A DNA stretch of 64,000 nt from Kitasatospora mediocidica KCTC 9733 (GTDB lineage Bacteria > Actinomycetota > Actinomycetes > Streptomycetales > Streptomycetaceae). The translations under genes were made by a program, and so were the position numbers. Within the stretch, counting starts at the first letter, position 1. Each line of letters begins with the position of its first letter. The DNA lies in NCBI RefSeq assembly GCF_000744225.1, contig NZ_JQLN01000005.1, positions 1,178,001 to 1,242,000 on the forward strand. Direction: 5' to 3'. The notes below the pieces were generated by a model. The model saw nothing but the letters and a program-made list of their open reading frames with translations, ran no database searches and was not told where the DNA came from. Positions 60,569-64,000 of this stretch are shown piece after piece.

Positions 60569-61528
60569 TCAGTTCAGCAGGTCGGACTGCAGGGTGACGA
60601 CCTGTTGGAAGGGCTGGTCGCCGACGCCGACCGGGTTGGTCATCAGGACGGTCGCGACGATGTCACCCGATTCGAGGTAGGCGAACCGGCCGACGGGCTG
60701 TGTGCCGCCCGTGCCGCTCTGGCCGCTGGCTCGCGGGAAGGCGTCCGAAAGACCGCTCAGGGGCGTGTCGTTCGGCACGGTCATCGGCTGCGGGACGTCC
60801 TTGGGCGCGCTCCTGGTGGTGAGTTCGAGGTAGTACTGGTGGGCCTCGTCCTGCGAACCGAAGCTCTGCAGCCACAGCTCGGTGCGGGTGCCGTCGGCCG
60901 CTGCCGTCCACACCTGGGTGGCGGCGGCGCGGCAGGCGTTCTCGGTGACGATCACCGCCAACTGGGCCGGGTTGGCGTCCAGTTTGGCGAAGTCGCCGCA
61001 GGCGGCCCAGTGGGCGGTCGGCTGCGCGGCGGTGGCGGCCGGGGAAGGGGAGGCTGACGGTGAGGAAGTAGGCGAGGGGGAGGAGGACGCGGCGGGCGCG
61101 GCGGTGAGCACCGGAGTGACCGCGCCCTTGGGCGGGGGCAGTACCAGGCTGCGCAGATCCGCGTAGTGGCGGTGCCCCTGGTCGCCGGCGGCGGGCGTGG
61201 ACCTGCCGGACGGCAGCGGGGGCAGCGTCAGCGGCGCGAAGCTGTAGCGGCCGTCGTTCGGCGTGGCCAGGCCCGGGATGTCGGTCCGCGCGGGGGCGGT
61301 CACGCCGAAGGCGGCGGCCGTGCCGCTGCCCACGAGGAGCAGGACGGCGGCGGTCCAGCGCACGACGGTGGCGGTGCGCGGGCGACGGCGTGCCGAGGGC
61401 CGGTCGGGCTCGGGCGCCTCGGTTTCGAGGGTTTCGAGGGTTTCGAGGGTTTCGAGGGTTTCGAGGGTTTCGACGGCTTCGACGGGCTGGTCGGGCTCGG
61501 TCTCGGCGGTCGGGTTCTGCTCACTCAT
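60569..61528 (-). CDS. Membrane-anchored protein of unknown function (array member 4), with ETL repeats
   Basis: A 319-residue type II membrane protein. The N-terminal cytoplasmic tail carries five or six copies of a Glu-Thr-Leu tripeptide. A basic stretch and one membrane helix (TAAVLLLVGSGTAAAFGV, about residues 59-76) follow. The outer part has a Pro/Ser-rich linker and a domain of about 150 residues (WAACGDF, TELWLQSFGSQDEAHQYYLEL). Two cysteines may form a disulfide. Its layout matches the three genes before it, and its ATG overlaps the preceding stop (ATGA). No family recognised. Confidence 0.8.
   Translation of the reverse strand: MSEQNPTAETEPDQPVEAVETLETLETLETLETLETEAPEPDRPSARRRPRTATVVRWTAAVLLLVGSGTAAAFGVTAPARTDIPGLATPNDGRYSFAPLTLPPLPSGRSTPAAGDQGHRHYADLRSLVLPPPKGAVTPVLTAAPAASSSPSPTSSPSASPSPAATAAQPTAHWAACGDFAKLDANPAQLAVIVTENACRAAATQVWTAAADGTRTELWLQSFGSQDEAHQYYLELTTRSAPKDVPQPMTVPNDTPLSGLSDAFPRASGQSGTGGTQPVGRFAYLESGDIVATVLMTNPVGVGDQPFQQVVTLQSDLLN
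61421..61483. repeat. 9-bp tandem repeat inside the coding sequence
   Basis: Five perfect copies of GGTTTCGAG (61421-61465), then two diverged copies to 61483. On the minus strand they encode Glu-Thr-Leu units. Being a multiple of three, copy changes keep the frame. Confidence 0.9.
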
Positions 61529-62367
61529 ACGGTCGCTCCGGGAAGGGCCAGCCGGTCGAGCTGCTGACGGAAGACGGACACGGCCTCGGCCTTGGGCAGC
61601 GGCGCGACGCCTGCGACGTGCAGTTCGACCAGCAGGTCGCCGACGGCGGCCGTGCAGTCCAGCTCGTCGATCGGATCCCCCGGCTCGGCCGGCGGCAGGA
61701 AGCAGTGGGCTTCGGGATGGCCCGGCACCTCCGGCCCCAGCCGGAACAGGCCGGTCTCCGACCCCAGCGCGCCCTCGAAGGCGCTCTCCGCCTCCACCGA
61801 CTTCTGGTTGAACTGGCTGAGCCGCAGGTACAGCGCCATGTCACCGGTCGACGAGCGGAAGGTGCGCACGCCCTCCCCTTTGACCTTCATCCCCTGCAGG
61901 ACGCCCTTGGCCTTGTCCCGCTCGGTCTTGGGCAGGTCCTTGACGCTGTCGTCGAGGGCGGCGGCGACCTGGTCCGGCGTCAGCTCGGCGTCGTTGCCCG
62001 CGGCACCGTCGTCCGGACCGAGCTTGTAGCCGGCCGGGACGGGGAGGAGCAGGTCCAGCAGCGAGCCGAAGTGGGTGCCGTTCGCCTGGGCGCCGTACGG
62101 GTGCGGCTGCGCGGGGGCGGCCGCGACGCCCTGGGGGGCGGCGGCGGCCGCGGCCTGCGGGGCGTCGTCGTACGTCACCTTGATGATGCCGACGCCGATG
62201 CCCACCCCCGCGAGGGCGGCGGCGACGACGGCGGCGGCCACCCGCAGGGCGAGCCCGCGACGTCCGCGTGCGGACGCTGGGGTGGGCTCCGGGATGGGCT
62301 CCGGGACGGCGTCCGGCGCAGGGACCGCGTCCGGGACGGGGACGGTGGGGTTCTCCAGGTCGCTCAT
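61525..62367 (-). CDS. Membrane-anchored protein of unknown function (array member 3)
   Basis: A 280-residue protein with a Pro/Val/Glu-rich N-terminus, an Arg-rich segment, one membrane helix (about residues 35-58, VAAAVVAAALAGVGIGVGII) and an extracytoplasmic domain with LDLLLPVPAGYKLG, ALYLRLSQFNQKSVEAES, and a C-terminal helix. Two cysteines (AHCFLP and LDCTAA). ATG at 62367 overlaps the upstream stop (ATGA) and has GGGAG 9 bases before it. Confidence 0.8.
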   Translation of the reverse strand: MSDLENPTVPVPDAVPAPDAVPEPIPEPTPASARGRRGLALRVAAAVVAAALAGVGIGVGIIKVTYDDAPQAAAAAAPQGVAAAPAQPHPYGAQANGTHFGSLLDLLLPVPAGYKLGPDDGAAGNDAELTPDQVAAALDDSVKDLPKTERDKAKGVLQGMKVKGEGVRTFRSSTGDMALYLRLSQFNQKSVEAESAFEGALGSETGLFRLGPEVPGHPEAHCFLPPAEPGDPIDELDCTAAVGDLLVELHVAGVAPLPKAEAVSVFRQQLDRLALPGATV

Positions 62368-63281
62368 GCCAACTGCTCCCACTGCCGCTGCGCGATGTCC
62401 TTGACGTCGTCGGCGCCGACCGCGGAGGAGGAGAACTCCTCGACGCTCACCAGGACGTTGCCCCGGCGAGCCTTGGCGAGCGCGTAGTAGTACTGAGTCG
62501 TCGTCTCGGTGTAGGTCAGCGGCTTCTCGTACACGCCGAAGCCACCCTCCATGCCGTTGGCGAACGGGTGCGACACCATCCCGCCCAGGCCGGTCACGTC
62601 CGTGATCGCCGTGTCCGCGTTGTCCGGGCCGTACTGGGTCAGCTTGACCAGGTACTTGGCGTCGCCCTTCTGCCAGGACACGACCGCCGCCCGGCGCAGC
62701 CCGTCGCCCAGCATGAGCCGGAACTGCATGGCGGAGTCGCCCCGGCTGCGGGCGAGGTCCGCGACGGAGATCCAGCCGTCGCCGTCCAGGGACCCGAAGT
62801 CGTCCCAGTCCTGGGCGTCGGCGGGCTTGCTGACCAGCAGCTTGCGCAGGTCACCGTCGATGGCGAGCGGCTTGGGCGCGGCGTCGGCGGCGGCCTTGGC
62901 GTCGAGGACCGTGTTCGGGTAGTGCGGCAGGACGCTCAGTTGGAGCGGCGGCAGCGGGGTCGGCGGGCGGTTCGCCTGGATCGCGTAGCCGACGCCGCTG
63001 CCGATCACCGGGCCGAGCAGCAGGGCGGCGACCAGCAGCAGCGCGGTACGGGGGCGGCGCCCGCGCGCCGGCGGCGGCGGCTCGACGGCCGGCTCATCGA
63101 GCACAGTCTCGGGCGCGGCGGCGGGCGCGGCGGCGGGCGCGGCGGCCGTCTCAGCACCGGTCTCGGCGGCGGTCTCGGTGCTCAGGGAGGGCTCCAGCGC
63201 GGAAGGAGAGGATTCAGGGGAGTCGGGGGAGTCGGCCGAGTCAGCGGTCGGGCCCTCGGCGGGCGTGGGCTCAACCGGCAC
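62364..63281 (-). CDS. Membrane-anchored protein of unknown function (array member 2)
   Basis: A 305-residue protein with an acidic Ser/Pro/Ala-rich N-terminal tail (residues 1-68), a basic RGRRPR stretch, one membrane helix (TALLLVAALLLGPVIGSGVGY), and an extracytoplasmic domain of about 200 residues without cysteines. Members share a hydrophobic strand, then an S-rich helix region, then a C-terminal helix. It overlaps the preceding gene by 11 bp and the next by 4. Confidence 0.78.
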   Translation of the reverse strand: MPVEPTPAEGPTADSADSPDSPESSPSALEPSLSTETAAETGAETAAAPAAAPAAAPETVLDEPAVEPPPPARGRRPRTALLLVAALLLGPVIGSGVGYAIQANRPPTPLPPLQLSVLPHYPNTVLDAKAAADAAPKPLAIDGDLRKLLVSKPADAQDWDDFGSLDGDGWISVADLARSRGDSAMQFRLMLGDGLRRAAVVSWQKGDAKYLVKLTQYGPDNADTAITDVTGLGGMVSHPFANGMEGGFGVYEKPLTYTETTTQYYYALAKARRGNVLVSVEEFSSSAVGADDVKDIAQRQWEQLA

Positions 63282-64000
63282 TGGAGAGCCGATCGCGCTG
63301 ACGCTTCATCGCATCCGTGAGCAGCGCCTTGTCCGGGTCGCCCTTCACGTCGACGCTCACCTCGTACTCGACGTCGCCGACCGAGGAGACGCCGATCAGG
63401 TGGCCGGAGAACGCCTGCTGGTCGGGCTTGAAGATGTAGCCGCGGCCCCCGCTGTCGCCGTCCAGGTCGAAGCTGTCGCCCTTGGAGAAGGTGGCGTTGG
63501 CGGCGAACTGCCTGGCGTTGGAGGCCGAGGAGAAGCGCATCAGCCGCGCCGAGACCTCGACCCTGCCGTCGACCGTGCGGTACTTGCGGTAGACGCTCTC
63601 CTGGTAGCCGTAGGAGTCCAGGATGCTCTTGATGTCCGTGGAGTCGCTGTAGTCCTTGGCCACGTCGTCGGCGGTCAGCGCGGCACCGTCGGCCGAGCCG
63701 TAGGACTCGCCGCCGTCGGGGATCGGGACCAGGAAGTAGCGCAGGTCGCCGCCGTGGGTACTGCCGCTGACCGTGCCGTGCAGCGTGCTGCTGGGCGACG
63801 GGACGAGCGACTGGGAGGGGACGGGGACCGGCGCCGCGCTCGCGGTGGGCGCGGCGGACGGGGACGCGCTCGCGCCGGGGACACCCGCAGCGGCCGGGGC
63901 GGTGGCGACGGTGTGCCGGTGGTCGGGCTTGCCGACCAGCACGGTGACGGCGGCACTGCCCGCGGTGACGGCCAGCAGGCCGAGGGTGGCCAGCGTGACC
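63271..64000 (-). CDS. Membrane-anchored protein of unknown function (array member 1, partial)
   Basis: The reading frame is open to the right edge, so the start lies outside. The visible part begins in a membrane helix (VTLATLGLLAVTAGSAAVTVL), then a Pro/Ser/Ala linker, then a domain with GGDLRYFLVPIPDGGESYG, ARLMRFSSASNARQFAANA and a C-terminal helix. The last feature, a strand followed by serine and alanine residues, is shared with members 3 and 4. The layout loosely recalls extracellular sensor domains such as PknH_C; that is only a guess. Confidence 0.75.
   Translation of the reverse strand, partial: VTLATLGLLAVTAGSAAVTVLVGKPDHRHTVATAPAAAGVPGASASPSAAPTASAAPVPVPSQSLVPSPSSTLHGTVSGSTHGGDLRYFLVPIPDGGESYGSADGAALTADDVAKDYSDSTDIKSILDSYGYQESVYRKYRTVDGRVEVSARLMRFSSASNARQFAANATFSKGDSFDLDGDSGGRGYIFKPDQQAFSGHLIGVSSVGDVEYEVSVDVKGDPDKALLTDAMKRQRDRLSSAG

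Overview
This is high-GC actinobacterial chromosome, almost certainly Streptomycetaceae (Streptomyces or Kitasatospora). The evidence is a canonical 68-residue BldC, the block hrpA – tRNA-Asp – bldC – SCO4090-like – vdh – DUF3073 – purM – purF, a secreted copper set of the sco/ecuC/copCD/dtpA type, XRE/DUF397 pairs, and many TANNNT boxes 6-7 nt before start codons (leaderless transcripts). The family is confident; the genus is not.

Layout. 1-3.7 kb: the end of a ketoacyl synthase, an alpha/beta hydrolase, and an oxidoreductase divergent from a LysR regulator. 3.7-15 kb: the conserved core (HrpA helicase, tRNA-Asp, BldC, valine dehydrogenase, PurM, PurF). 15-25.5 kb: a frameshifted diacylglycerol-kinase-like gene, PurA, a GNAT enzyme, a LURP-one protein, a membrane acyltransferase, a thioredoxin-NHL protein, an M18 aminopeptidase and a large acyl-CoA dehydrogenase. 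25.7-42.4 kb: a more accessory stretch with an SseB-like protein, pirin, a MerR regulator plus aldo/keto reductase, a phosphotransferase, a small secreted Cys protein, an XRE-DUF397 pair with two small antisense neighbours, a glycosyltransferase, a PP2C-like protein, DUF5302, a TIGR03086 protein, TetR divergent from an acyl-CoA dehydrogenase, allantoicase, LysR, an unrecognised membrane protein and a GHKL ATPase.

42.7-48.8 kb: a copper-handling set (His-rich membrane protein, YcnI, Sco, PCu(A)C chaperone ECuC, CopC-CopD fusion, Tat-exported DyP peroxidase DtpA). By analogy with S. lividans, these genes pass copper to extracellular and respiratory cuproenzymes and support morphological development. 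48.9-52.5 kb: pheA, serS and a HAD phosphatase. The pheA-serS gap holds eight DnaA-box-like nonamers. 52.6-60.4 kb: an LCP cell-wall ligase, a FadR/GntR regulator, an MFS exporter and a four-gene operon of two ABC ATPases and two permeases. 60.6-64 kb: four overlapping genes for membrane-anchored proteins of unknown function, the first cut by the window edge.

Most promising for follow-up: the DnaA-box cluster; the coupled membrane-anchored array; a textbook MerR operator inside a 19-bp promoter spacer; repeated ATGAC/GTCAT dyads between tRNA-Asp and bldC; palindromic operators before pirin and FadR genes; and two single-base losses in G/C runs (kinase-like gene and LCP gene) that could be real or assembly errors. 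Regions of more than 300 bases without a gene are listed as 'other' features.
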